DNA of 64,000 bases from the NCBI RefSeq assembly GCF_023078275.1, contig NC_062978.1, positions 19,305,883-19,369,882 on the forward strand, written 5' to 3'. The position numbers were made by a program, and so were the translations under genes. Source of the DNA: Leguminivora glycinivorella. Its lineage: Eukaryota; Arthropoda; Insecta; Lepidoptera; Tortricidae. Of this stretch, positions 1-9,768 are shown piece by piece (position 1 is the stretch's first letter; each line of letters begins with the position of its first letter). The notes under the pieces are model-generated. The model did no database searches, was not told the DNA's origin, and saw nothing but the letters and a program-made list of their open reading frames with translations.

Positions 1-2136
1 TCGGCAGCTGGCTTGGACGGTATCCGCCCGGTGCATTTGAAGGAGCTAACGTCTGGTTCTGCGGGGGACAATGGTTTTCGGTTACTAGGTAGTTTAACTA
101 AATTATGCAACTTTTTGCTCAGTGGGCGATTAAATTTAGCGATATGTCCCTATATTTATGGGGGTTCTTTGTGTGCGTTATCGAAAAAAGATGGGGGGAT
201 AAGACCTATTGCGATCGGCAGCACCTTTAGGCGTTTGACGGCCAAACTCGCGTGTCGTGCGGTAAGGGAAGAGATAGCTTCTTATTTCCGACCTTGCCAA
301 TTGGGGTTCGGTACAAAATTGGGCTGCGAAGCCGCCATTCACGCAACACGGGCATTTGCAGAAGATCGCAATAATGTGGATAGCATCATTATAAAATTAG
401 ACATCAAAAATGCTTTTAATTCTATAGAGCGGGATGTTCTGCTGTCGGAAGTTCAGGAAAAGGTGCCGTCTCTTTACCCTTTTCTCTTCCAATTATACTC
501 TTCCCCTTCCTTTTTATTTTACAACGATTCCCTTATTCTTTCACAAGTCGGTGCGCAGCAGGGTGATCCACTTGGCCCTCTCGTGTTCAGTCTAGGTATA
601 CAAAAGGTGATATCTGGGCTTCGTTCACCCTTAAATGTATGGTATCTGGATGATGGCACTCTGGGTGGCAAACCAGAGGACGTGAAGCAGGATTTAATCT
701 CGCTACTTCCACGTTTTCGTGAATTGGGTCTGGAGGTAAACACGAGCAAGTGCGAATTCTACCCTTGCGACGCCAGTTCCCAATCCTCCTTCTCAGATTT
801 CGAGGACCTGCTTCCCGGCCTCAAGGAGTTGTCGGCTCAAACCTTCACGCTTCTAGGCTCCCCTATTTTCCAGGAGGCCGTTCCTGGCGCATTCGAGGTT
901 CAAAGGCAGCTTATCCTATCTGCTAGATCCAGATTGAAGTATCTGTCGGCGCACGTTGCTCTGACTCTGCTTCGGCTTTGTTTTGCTGTTCCCAGGCTCA
1001 CATATTTTTTGCGCACCGTTCCAGCTTGGCTCTTCCCTGAGCAATTGGACTCTCTTGATAATGTGATAAAGGAGTCTGTGGAGTCCCTGCTTAACGTTGC
1101 CCTTAACTCGGTACAGTGGGATCAAGCGTCATTACCGATTCGAAGTGGTGGACTGGGTGTTCGACGCGTGCGGGACGTGAGTCTTCCTGCGTTCTTGGCT
1201 TCGGCGGGTGGGGTTGTGGGTCTGGTCGCTCAAATCTTAGGTATAGACAGTAACAGAGTAACCATACCTTACGCTGCCGATGCTTTGGAGGCTTGGAAGA
1301 TTCTCAATCCGGGTGCGCCTGTGCCTGAGAGACAGGGTATTCAACGGCTGTGGGATGACGTTGGGGTGAAGCGGGTGTTTGATGGCCTGCTGGAGCCCTC
1401 AGTGGGAGCGGACCGGGCTAGGCTCCTTGCGGGATCGAGTCCGGAGTCGGGAGCATGGTTGCAGGCGCTTCCCTCCCCTCATATAGGGACCCTCCTCGAC
1501 AACGATTCATTGCGGGTGGCGGTTGCTCTCCGTTTGGGCTGCGATGTGTGTGTACCTCATTTATGCATTTGCGGCACCATGGTGGAGAGCAATGGTCATC
1601 ACGCTTTGAGTTGTTGTCGATGTGCGGGGAGGTTTCCACGCCATCACGCTCTGAATGACATCATACGCAGGGCGTTGATTTCAGCTAACGTGCCATGTTT
1701 GCTTGAGCCTCCGGGTCTTAGCCGGTCTGATGGCAAGAGGCCGGATGGTATGACCCTGGTGCCCTGGGAGAAAGGGAAGTGCTTGCTGTGGGATGCTACA
1801 TGCGTCAGCACTTTTGCTGCTTCCCACTTAGGTCGCACAGCGGGGTTAGCGGGGTCAGCAGCTGAATCAGCCGCCCTTAAAAAGCGAGAGAAATATGCGT
1901 GCTTGAGCGGGTATTTGTTTGTGCCTCTCGCGGTGGAGACCACTGGGTGTTGGTGCTCAGAGGCGCGGTCCTTCCTAAGGGAGCTCGGTAGTCGGTTGCG
2001 TGCAAAGGGACTTGATCCACGCTCCGGGTCATTTCTGGTGCAAAGATTATCCATCGCAGTTCAACGGGGGAACGCTGCGAGTGTGCTGGGTACTTTTGCG
2101 CCGGGAATGACTCGTGGGGGGCTGTTCGACGACTGA
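1..2136 (+). CDS. Non-LTR retrotransposon ORF, 3' part: reverse transcriptase plus zinc knuckle and restriction-like endonuclease (5' cut by window edge)
   Basis: The frame is already open at base 1, so the N-terminus lies outside the window. Counting residues from base 13, the reverse transcriptase shows motif A (KLDIKNAFNSI, 128-138), motif B (GAQQGDPLGPL, 180-190) and the catalytic YLDD (211-214), preceded by a GGIRP fingers motif near 61. The C-terminal part has a C-x-C...H...C zinc-knuckle-like cluster (C518, C520, H530, C535), then RPD (576-578), an aspartate 16 residues later (D594) and a K/E-rich stretch ending in KY (623-628). That order matches RLE-type LINEs (R2/R4/CRE-like), in which the nuclease nicks target DNA and the RT primes cDNA there. 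About 700 codons have no stop, so this is a young or constrained copy. The exact clade is not certain; PD-x15-D spacing is slightly longer than usual. Codon use is GC-richer than the flanking DNA. Confidence 0.85.
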   Translation, partial: SAAGLDGIRPVHLKELTSGSAGDNGFRLLGSLTKLCNFLLSGRLNLAICPYIYGGSLCALSKKDGGIRPIAIGSTFRRLTAKLACRAVREEIASYFRPCQLGFGTKLGCEAAIHATRAFAEDRNNVDSIIIKLDIKNAFNSIERDVLLSEVQEKVPSLYPFLFQLYSSPSFLFYNDSLILSQVGAQQGDPLGPLVFSLGIQKVISGLRSPLNVWYLDDGTLGGKPEDVKQDLISLLPRFRELGLEVNTSKCEFYPCDASSQSSFSDFEDLLPGLKELSAQTFTLLGSPIFQEAVPGAFEVQRQLILSARSRLKYLSAHVALTLLRLCFAVPRLTYFLRTVPAWLFPEQLDSLDNVIKESVESLLNVALNSVQWDQASLPIRSGGLGVRRVRDVSLPAFLASAGGVVGLVAQILGIDSNRVTIPYAADALEAWKILNPGAPVPERQGIQRLWDDVGVKRVFDGLLEPSVGADRARLLAGSSPESGAWLQALPSPHIGTLLDNDSLRVAVALRLGCDVCVPHLCICGTMVESNGHHALSCCRCAGRFPRHHALNDIIRRALISANVPCLLEPPGLSRSDGKRPDGMTLVPWEKGKCLLWDATCVSTFAASHLGRTAGLAGSAAESAALKKREKYACLSGYLFVPLAVETTGCWCSEARSFLRELGSRLRAKGLDPRSGSFLVQRLSIAVQRGNAASVLGTFAPGMTRGGLFDD

Positions 2137-2324
2137 ATAGTAGGGAGATGTATATGGTTTAGTTTTTGGATATTGTGTTTCTTAGCTTTTAAGTATTAAT
2201 TATTGTTAATTGTATTTTGTATTATTGTGTAATTTTGTATATTTAGAATGAGTTAGTATTATAAATTGTATTAATGAATTGGTTTTGAATAAGAAAGTAT
2301 TGAAATGTATTGAAACTTGAATTA
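2137..2324 (+). other. Probable 3' UTR of the upstream retrotransposon
   Basis: The sequence turns sharply AT-rich and T-rich after the stop codon, with repeated attgta/ttgtat motifs, and stops where a MITE begins. No poly(A) tail is clear. The 3' boundary is inferred from the start of the next repeat. Confidence 0.45.
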
Positions 2325-2480
2325 AATATATCTATTGCTTGCGTATTGGCGCGACAGAGCCAGCGGCGTATCGCTTTCGTTTGGCGTCGGAGAAATGCCA
2401 TTCGGCTACGGGGCCTGACTACCTTTCGCGGCGTTTCGTTTTCGTTTCGCGTCGTAGAAATGCCATTCGGCTACGGGGCC
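2325..2480 (+). mobile_element. MITE family A, 5'-truncated, with right half duplicated
   Basis: It contains the family core (gcgtattggcgcgacagagcc) and the right terminal sequence TGCCATTCGGCTACGGGGCC. The terminal block occurs twice (ending about 2417 and 2480), so the right half is internally duplicated. The left terminus seen in full copies (16381, 27950, 63312, 63801) is absent. Confidence 0.75.
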
Positions 2481-2607
2481 AGCCGGCGTATCATGCTTCC
2501 AATTTAATAAAGCATCCGTCACGCTTTAGCAAGTATGTCAGTGTGAGAGTGACAGATGTCTTATCCACGTGGATAAGTGATAAAATTGGCAGCATGATAC
2601 GCCGGCT
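2481..2607. mobile_element. MITE family B, 127 bp
   Basis: The terminal inverted repeats AGCCGGCGTATCATGC and GCATGATACGCCGGCT match perfectly; pairing continues into AATT with one mismatch. The inside holds a ccacgtgg core flanked by ttat/ataa. It directly abuts family A with no spacer. A second copy is at 9625-9768. No transposase is encoded. Confidence 0.85.
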
Positions 2608-3427
2608 GATCGCTAAAATAGTCGACAGTTCCTATTAAATTGTTTATTTGTGGCATTCTTATATTATACTAAAACTTTTCCTACTAAAATAAAACTTGAG
2701 TGTATGTTTAAAGAATGCTGCTAAGTTTTTTAAGGGGTACTGTTTTTAACCTGTTTGCGAGCGAGCGGTCATTGTGTGGCAAAACAAAGAGTATAAGCCG
2801 AGAATCTAAGCTGCCTTCGTATCGTGACACTAGTAGTATGTTAGGTAGGTATATAGTAAGCAGATTGCCAAATTGAGTGAGCGTGTCATTGCCTTCCTAC
2901 TGCATACTTAATATGAACTTACTTTTTTGATCCCATTTTATTATTGTACAAGTTGTGATTATGTTAGCGTATAAGTTGATATGTACGACAGTTTGATCTC
3001 ATTTTATATTTCAATGCCTTATTATGTTAGTGTACAATCTGATATGTATGACAGTTTTGTTCACTTATGGTTGCGATAGTGCGCAATTTAGTACCTATTT
3101 TATATAAATTGTGACTACCAGTGGGTTCCTGTAATTGGCTTCCCGTATCTACTGTGTCTTATATACTTATGTCATAGCTGTTGCATCTCCAAATAAATAA
3201 ATATAAATATAAATATAAAATTGGTTACTGAATGGAGCATGACACCGCAGTTTAGCCAGGGTAAAGGAAGACCGAAGAGGAAATATGGCGGGATGAGCTC
3301 GTCGGCAATATTATAATATGTTTATTAGTCAAATCAAGTAAGGCATGCTTAAAAGTGTAAGGCCAGAGTACACGATACTGGCCGTGCATCGGGGCGTTGC
3401 GTGTCAAACAATTTTATTGAAACCCGT
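2608..3427. other. Gene-free AT-rich stretch with repeat fragments
   Basis: There is no coding signal. Positions 2736-2845 are a direct repeat of 4216-4322 (shared cattgtgtggca and ccgagaatct motifs). A LINE-like 3' end with an (aaat)-type tail lies near 3100-3220. The rest is unassigned. Confidence 0.5.
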
Positions 3428-3444
3428 ACAAGTGTCCTGAGACT

Positions 3445-3777
3445 ACGAAGCGCTGGTAGCCTAGCGGTAAGAGTGTGCGACTTACGATCCGGAGGTCGCA
3501 GGTTCGAACCCCGGCTCGTACCAATGAGTTTTTCGAAACTTATGTGCGAAATGTCATTTCATATTTGCCAGTCGCTTTTCGGTGAAGGAAAACATCGTGA
3601 GGAAACCGGACTAATTCCAATAAGGCTTAGTTACCCTTCGGGTTGGAAGGTCAGATGGCAGTCGCTTTCGTAAAACTAGTGCCTACGCCAAATCTTGGGA
3701 TTAGTTGTCAAAGCGGACCCCAGGCTCTCATGAGCCGTGGCAAATGCCGGGATAACGCAAGGAGGATGATGATGATG
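3445..3777 (+). mobile_element. tRNA-derived SINE family 1, full length, with 17-bp target site duplication
   Basis: The head has a tRNA-like box A (GGTAGCCTAGCGGTAAGAG) and box B (GGTTCGAACCC), which would be an internal Pol III promoter. The body carries the aacatcgtgaggaaaccgg motif and ends in (GAT)n. It is flanked by a perfect 17-bp duplication, ACAAGTGTCCTGAGACT, at 3428-3444 and 3778-3794, showing insertion by target-primed reverse transcription. Other copies are at 4584, 18727, 36533 and 37557. It was mobilised in trans by an unidentified LINE. Confidence 0.92.
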
Positions 3778-3889
3778 ACAAGTGTCCTGAGACTCCTGAG
3801 TCGACTGCATAGGGACGCCCGCTCCGCGCCGCGCTGCACGCCTTGCCGAACGCTCCGCTCCAAGCGTCCACTCAGACCTTACACTAAGA

Positions 3890-4190
3890 CAGCGGTTCTC
3901 AAACTTATTTTCCCATGGAACCCTTTTAGAAAGTAAAAAATCTGACGGAACCCTTAAATTTTTTTTTTATTGCAATCTTTATTTTAATAAGCAATCATAG
4001 TAAAATCTAATCACTAGATTCTAATGTGAGGTATTACATGGAACTGTTTTTTATTTTTTACCAATGGTGAATATTTGGTTTTATAGAAGAGAGTTGAAGT
4101 TGCATATCAGGTACCCAAAATTCACACGGAGCCCCCATAGGGGCTTTGCGGAGCCCTAGGGGTCCGCGGAGCATACTTTGAGAATGGCTG
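3890..4190. mobile_element. Nonautonomous hAT-type element, 301 bp, with 8-bp target duplication
   Basis: The ends CAGCGGTTCTCAAACTT and the complement of ACTTTGAGAATGGCTG are near-matching inverted repeats of the CAG-start kind typical of hAT transposons. The flanking 8-mers at 3882-3889 and 4191-4198 are identical (CACTAAGA), the duplication length of the hAT superfamily. There is no transposase ORF, so it is deleted or MITE-like. Confidence 0.88.
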
Positions 4191-4215
4191 CACTAAGAGA
4201 TTGCTGTTTTGTAAG

Positions 4216-4322
4216 GGGTACTGTTTTTAACCTGTTCGCTGCGCCGGAGTGAGCGAGCGGTCATTGTGTGGCAGAACAAAGAGTATGAGCCGAGAATCTG
4301 CCTTCGTATCGTGGTGCCAGTA
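4216..4322. repeat. Dispersed repeat, second copy of 2736-2845
   Basis: Both copies share aaggggtactgtttttaacc, then gcgagcggtcattgtgtggc and a cgagaatct motif, with small indels. They lie on the same strand about 1.5 kb apart. The family is unknown. Confidence 0.7.
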
Positions 4323-4583
4323 TTTACTCGCCCGTGGAACTGAAACCAGTGCATTCATTAATGTAACATCTATTCATTAATTATGTAGGTGGGTAATGCA
4401 TTAGTATCAAATTACTTAGCTAAATGAAATGCAAGAAAATTATGTACTTACCATGGTTTAATACATAATATCCATATTTATCTACTTTCTAATTAAATTC
4501 TTACTGAAGAGTGAATCTAATTTGAATACCTATATTTTTTTATTTGTTTTAACTAGTTATGTCTACTACGTATGTACTGTATA

Positions 4584-4760
4584 AGGAAACCGGTCTAATC
4601 CCAATAAGGCCTTGATCGGGTTGAAAGGTCAGAAAATAGATGGCAGTGGCTTTCGTAAAAACTCGTGCCTACGCTAAATGTTGGGATTAGTTTGCAAGCG
4701 GACCCCCGGGTCCCACAAGCCGTGGCAAATGCCAGGACAACGCAAGGAGGATGATGACTA
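4584..4760 (+). mobile_element. SINE family 1, 5'-truncated and diverged
   Basis: It begins inside the element at the aaggaaaccgg motif and continues to the aaggaggatgatgac tail. The tRNA-like head is missing. It is more diverged than the copy at 3445, so probably older. Confidence 0.8.
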
Positions 4761-6193
4761 GGTACGTACGTAAAAAATGGAAAAAAAATAACAACCAACT
4801 AAATCACCTGATTGGCCGGCTAGAAGATGAATATTGAACCTCTTAGAAAGCTACTATAAAGCATTTAAGTACTAGGAAATTATAGAGGTTTTAGTTGTAG
4901 TTAATGCAGTTCTTTAGAAGCGGTTTCTATACTTTCTATGTATGCACGAAATTTTAAATTATAAATACATTTTCGTGTTTTAACGACTCCTTCCTAAGAG
5001 CCGTATTGAGTTCACAATTTAAGTAAGGCCAAAAACAAAGCTAATAACCTCGTTAAGGGCTAAAAGTAAAGTGCCGTCATCTGCATAAGTATTAGGTACT
5101 CACGTTAAAAAGGCGAGACCCAAGCCAGTTGAGAGACTCAGTAGAACTGCAAAAATTCAACAAAGCTGTGATAAACGTATTTGTAATGACTTTTGCGATA
5201 TTTAGAACTAAAGGGATGACAGGGATGTATAATTATGGTCTATGTTTTAACTTTCATTTGTGTTTTTTTTGTTTTTGTATTTATTTTTTGTGTCATGTTT
5301 TTTTTGTACTTTCGCAGTGCGTTGATGTAAACTGTAGGTAATGTTGAGTTACTTGTTTATTAAGTTATCAATACTTCCAAGTCATGCATTCTTACGATTG
5401 TAGGTTTCGATCAGTACAATAAATTTACAGGTTTTTTGTTACTTTGGGTTCCGTTTCCAATTCAAATATAGATGATTAAAGTTCTTTGAAAACATAGTGT
5501 AGAAAATTCTTTGTTGCGTTGCTACATTCGCATTGTTTTAAATTATTCACGTGAAAATTAATCATAACCTGACCAATTTTCCGAAATTCGCAATAATCTG
5601 GTGACTTAATTAGAGACTAGGTATCTGCCAGCCTAGCCGAAGTAACAATCGTTCAGGCTACGTGGCGATCCAAACGTAGTCTGGCTCTGTATTACAGAAG
5701 TGCGATATGGAGAACTATTAGCTACGATACGTTTAAGAAGCGACGTTGGCTAGGTACCCAGTTCGTCGAACAATATCAACCTGACGGCTCAGCCACGACA
5801 TTGGTCTTAGCGCGATGACAGTTATTAACCACTGAAAAACAGATACACCGAATTGGTACTCTGTGGAACATTTTACTATAGCGAAGTTATTTAATTTTAT
5901 ACTTAGAATCGGAGAACATTATAATTTGTATACAGCCGTTATTACTTTTTTAAACAAGCCTTTTTATATTGGTTGTATATTCAATGAAGATATTTCCGAA
6001 TCACGTGAAAACGTACACGTCAATATTTTCATTTGTGTATAGCATTGCCAAAAGTGTAAAGCAGCTTTATCTGATAAATTGTTGCTTAGGACGTTGCCCA
6101 GACCATTCTAGCATCTCCGCTTGGACACTTGGACCAAATGAAGAGGTAGAAACCAAAAGGCGTTGATTTAAACTTTCACGATTTTTACACATA
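4761..6193. other. Gene-free stretch, nothing recognised
   Basis: AT-rich, with only short chance ORFs and no RNA gene. Positions 5620-5830 have somewhat higher complexity and GC, and may be an old repeat. Confidence 0.4.
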
Positions 6194-6269
6194 TTTAAAC
6201 ACTACCTCCGATGTTCTGTCTGCTCCCGGGACAATGCAGTCCTTGAAACGTCGGAGGTTAGTGTTTAAA
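6194..6269. repeat. Short inverted repeat (hairpin)
   Basis: Arms TTTAAACACTACCTCCGA (6194-6211) and TCGGAGGTTAGTGTTTAAA (6251-6269) pair with one bulged base around a 39-bp loop. It could be a tiny MITE or a TE fragment. Confidence 0.6.
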
Positions 6270-7132
6270 ACATAGACACGTGATTAAGTCCCGTTTGCAT
6301 TTTTTTTTTAATATGTAAAAGGAGAGGCCTTTGCCCAGTAGTAGGACATTCGAAAGAACTAAGTACTCGGGTCAGGCGCAGATAATTCCCAACACAATGA
6401 ATTTTAAAGTTTAAGCGAACACCTTCGCCGACCGACAATTATATTTTTTAATAAAGAAATTAATTTTTGTGTTCGAGTGTTTTAAATTTGTAGTTAGACT
6501 TAATCCTCAACTTTTGGTTTTCATCATGTAAATATAAAGGATGTGTTTAAACCTTACCCTTTTCAAACTGTCCCAAAAAAAATCCGCCGAGTGCGCCCAA
6601 AGCGGTATCTATGCAACATTTCTGTACTTTGACTTACAACATAACAAAAGGATAAGTCAAATTAAGTACCTTCAAATAGTAGAACTTGAAGGAAATTTGA
6701 AGGAATGAGGGCATCACTGGTCGTTCGGCGCAGTCTTAAGTGCTATCCCGGCCGTCAGAAAGGCGAACCGTAAACTAGTCAAGCAACAATGGAGCGAGTC
6801 ATAACACAGGATATGGATGCAAATATCGCGGATCGCGGGTCAAGGTGCGGGTTCAGTGCCCGGTGATAGCACTGCTTTATAGGTACGGTTTGCAAACAAG
6901 GCTCAGAAACTTTAAAAGAAATGGACATGATAAATGTATTTAATATGTGTTAAAATATGTTATATATTCATATTAAGACATGAATTAGTACATTACGGTA
7001 CAAGTGCGGAAAAGAGAAAATTTGATAAAGAATTTCCTAATTGCACATATGATGGTAAAAATGGTCTACTTTGCGAACTAGTACGAGAAAAAAAAAATTA
7101 TTTAGTAACTGAAAAATACAATATGTAACAAC
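6270..7132. other. Gene-free stretch, nothing recognised
   Basis: AT-rich with no convincing ORF or RNA. A short open frame at 6934-7128 has low-complexity composition and is not supported. Confidence 0.4.
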
Positions 7133-7218
7133 TAGCTTTTGTCCGCGGCTTCACTCGCGTAAGAAAGAGACAAAAAGTAGCCTATATGTCAGTCTCCACC
7201 CCTTCAACTATCACCACT
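7133..7218 (-). mobile_element. Helitron-like 3' end fragment
   Basis: The complement ends in gccgcggacaaaagctagtt, matching the 3' end of the copies at 17021-17199 and 47198-47376, with a CTAG terminus. The 5' part is missing. It abuts a half MITE at 7219. Confidence 0.65.
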
Positions 7219-7309
7219 TGAAACAACCAAAAATCATTTTTCGGAATAGTGCTTGAAAGCTTGTATCACCGAATTAGGCGTGTCACCGAATGAGGCGAGT
7301 TTACCCTAC
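7219..7309. mobile_element. MITE family C, right half only
   Basis: It matches the right two thirds of the full copy at 18261-18392, including caccgaattaggcgtgtcac and the terminus gagtttaccctac. The left inverted repeat is absent and the break coincides with the Helitron-like fragment. Confidence 0.75.
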
Positions 7310-7765
7310 TTAATAAGTTACTTAATATTGTAAATGGGACTTAAATAATCACGTATATCTAAGTTTTTAACTAACGTTTCAGCATATTGGCATGGCAACT
7401 TTACGAAGCTCTCAGGTTTCAGGAAGATGTTAAACCTCGTTTCCTTGAAAATCAAAGCATTCAAGAATGACTTCCTCAACTTTAGCAATGAATCTTCTGA
7501 CCGTACCAAGTGCCGACGGTACCGATCGCAACAAGTTAATTTATGCGTGAAGCGTGAACCTATTTATCGGACTCTAATACTTGCTTAGTTATTGGTACAA
7601 ATAATATTCCGCTTTTCCCACGAGTCAGGAAAGCTATGTTAGAGATTGAAATGAATTGAATTATTTTAGGGCTTAGGCCATAACTGGACTAGCGTTTTAA
7701 TAACTTACCTCTGTATCAAAAACCTTGCGGCTGCGAAATGTGCAAATAATCTGTACCTACATATG

Positions 7766-7904
7766 TACAGTCAACCAATTGGAACCCTAGGCCACTGTAG
7801 AACTATGTCATAGTGACGTTATTAATCAGATTGTAAAATATTTCTTACTGCTTGTCATTTAGACATGGTTGTAGGGTGGTCTAGGGTTCCAATTGGTTGA
7901 CTGT
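7766..7904. mobile_element. MITE family D, about 138 bp, perfect 24-bp TIRs
   Basis: The left end ACAGTCAACCAATTGGAACC and the complementary right end match perfectly over 24 bp. A second, more diverged copy is at 60774-60893, where the right end is followed by TA-type sequence (ctgtaca). The TACAGTC start is shared with the MITEs at 18146, 31937 and 62909, suggesting a Tc1/mariner-type source. Confidence 0.88.
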
Positions 7905-7934
7905 TCAGTTTAACTAGAGTTGCGTTCAGTTATT

Positions 7935-8575
7935 CTTCTTCTTTGTCGTATCCTCATGGCTGAGGGACATGACAAGTGTGGACACTCTTCACCAGTTGTC
8001 TCCACGCCACTCGATCCTGTAGGCCTGGCACATGATTGCCGCGAGAGTATGTCGCCGCGATATAGATGACACGTCTTTGTCTAATAGGCTAGTTTCCTAT
8101 ACTTAAAATAAAATATTTTATGCAGTGCACGAAATAAAGCACCACATAATTAGAAGAAAAATATGGACAATATAGTTATGTTGATACATAATTTCTATTT
8201 AATAAGTCAAAGAGAAAGATATAAAGTAAATGAATTGACCGTGACGTCACTCCTCAATTTCATAGTAATTCCATATTACCAAATCGTTTTGACAGTTCTT
8301 TAAAATAAGCTGATTTGACTAGTAGGAAACTAGCCTATTGTATTAATGACATAAGGACATATATTAAGGACAGGTAGTCTATCTCTCGGCGACATACTCT
8401 CGCGGCAATCATGTACTAGCCTTACGGGCCCGGTGCATGTTGGCCTGCAATGTGGTCTTTGTAACAGGCGTTATTCTGTCTGCCCGACGTGTGCCCATGC
8501 TTCCATTTCTTCGCTTCCTTGCCATGCGTCCCGTGATTGTGAGCTTCTCTAGACTATCTGGTGCGGTTCTGTTCA
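7935..8575 (-). pseudogene. LINE C-terminal coding remnant, interrupted by a foldback element
   Basis: On the minus strand, 8569-8414 is open for about 50 codons (RRADRIT and MHRARKA motifs). After the foldback at 8413-8031 the frame resumes with YRIEWRGDNW, then an in-frame TGA, and ends in AAGAAGAAG. The R..D.I...M.RA..R..WR pattern resembles the C-terminal tail of RTE/CR1-like LINE proteins and the remnant at 49917-50160. The clade is not resolved. Confidence 0.55.
8031..8413. mobile_element. Foldback element containing a second TIR element
   Basis: The outer arms CATGATTGCCGCGAGAGTAT and their exact complement (26 bp or more) end at 8031 and 8413. Inside are AATAGGCTAGTTTCC (8083-8097) and its perfect complement (8325-8339), bounding an inner AT-rich element of about 257 bp. 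The outer element sits within a LINE remnant. Confidence 0.85.
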
Positions 8576-9370
8576 GTTATAGCAATCTACTTACGCGAAC
8601 AAAAATATTTGAACCCGTTTTTATGCTCACTAATTATATTAGACCCGTGTTCAGATATTTTTTGTTCGTGTAAGTACGTACATATTTAGATTTAACTGTA
8701 CTGCATGTTGTAACTTACTGTATTTTTTAATTACCTGATATAAATATTTTATAACAAAAATACGGACAAGTACGTAAGAAATAAACTAGACGTGAAGAGT
8801 CATACCGCTAATACTTTAATAGCAATGTTGTCAGTCCCGCCGGTAAAAAACAATATTATTTCAATCGCAAAATATATGCACTTATATAAGACGACCTATT
8901 CGCAGACGGGCAAAATGATTGTTAACTTAGTGTGGGTAAAATCTTAGTATAAAATATTGATCGTACTCCGCATATAGGTACCTACTATTTGAACTGTCCA
9001 TTTCTACCTAACACCTATTACCAAGCGTTGCTATTCCAACTTCCTCCATATTTTCTTATAAAGAAAACCAATTTCCTGCAAACCACAAATGCAAGTTGCA
9101 TTATAATCCCCAATCAAGGGGAGAATTCTTTTATTATCTTTCAAGAGAGAAAAAGTCGTATGCGCCGTGAATTTTTCTCTATATTTAGCCAATCTTGAAG
9201 AAGGTAGTATTATTTCCTACCCTCTAACGAAGAGGGCGGGGTACTGGTAATTCTATGGGATAACTTAGATGAGGTCTGGAACCCTTAATAAGGTGCGGAC
9301 GAGAAGGGATTTGTTTTAAAATCGATTTGGTGAAGTGACAAAAGTTTTGTCAAATAATAACACTTTGCAC
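8576..9370. other. Gene-free stretch, nothing recognised
   Basis: AT-rich, with only short open frames of biased composition (for example 8989-9198), none recognisable. Confidence 0.4.
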
Positions 9371-9410
9371 CTGAAAAAAAAAAAAACACTTCAGTGTTAT
9401 TTTTTTTTTA
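9371..9410. repeat. Poly(A)/poly(T) hairpin
   Basis: A run of about 13 A followed by CACT-TC-AGTG and a run of T forms a nearly perfect stem with a 2-nt loop. Confidence 0.6.
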
Positions 9411-9542
9411 AAGGTACGACTGTGTTTTGGCTTACATACTACTGTAAATATATAAGTCGTTATTGGATATTACGCCGTCTACCGTGTTAATTGTATGTTT
9501 ATAGTCTTTATCTTTGCGCATTAAAAAAATAAAAACAAAATC

Positions 9543-9582
9543 TACCCTCAAATGGCTCCTCAAACCAGTTGAGTTGAGGGTA
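9543..9582. repeat. Short hairpin
   Basis: TACCCTCAA (9543-9551) pairs exactly with TTGAGGGTA (9574-9582). Confidence 0.5.
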
Positions 9583-9624
9583 AATTAAAATATTACAGGA
9601 CTAAATATGTAAGGATGTTAAGTC

Positions 9625-9768
9625 AGACGGCTTATTATGCTTCCATTTTTATCACTTATCCACGTGGATAAAACATATGTTACTCTCAAACTGACATACT
9701 TGCCAAAGCGTGACGGATACTTTATCCACATAGATAAGTGATATAATTGGAAACATGATACGCCGGCT
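9625..9768. mobile_element. MITE family B, 144 bp, second copy
   Basis: Ends agacggcttattatgc and gcatgatacgccggct analogues match 2481-2607, and the interior ccacgtggata motif and aaagcgtgacggatac segment are shared. The left TIR has diverged more than the right. Confidence 0.8.

Noticed and set aside
519..2054. Minus-strand ORFs within the first LINE
   Set aside because: Antisense shadows of the reverse transcriptase frame.
2339..2638. ORFs reading EMPFGYG-like peptides, also at 16381, 27731, 63314 and 63803
   Set aside because: They are translations of MITE family A TIRs, repeated because the element repeats.
3401..3936. Plus-strand ORFs of 90 and 97 codons
   Set aside because: They lie across a SINE family 1 copy and have no recognisable protein pattern.
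6934..7128. 64-codon plus-strand ORF
   Set aside because: Lysine/tyrosine-rich AT sequence, no homology I can name and no context.
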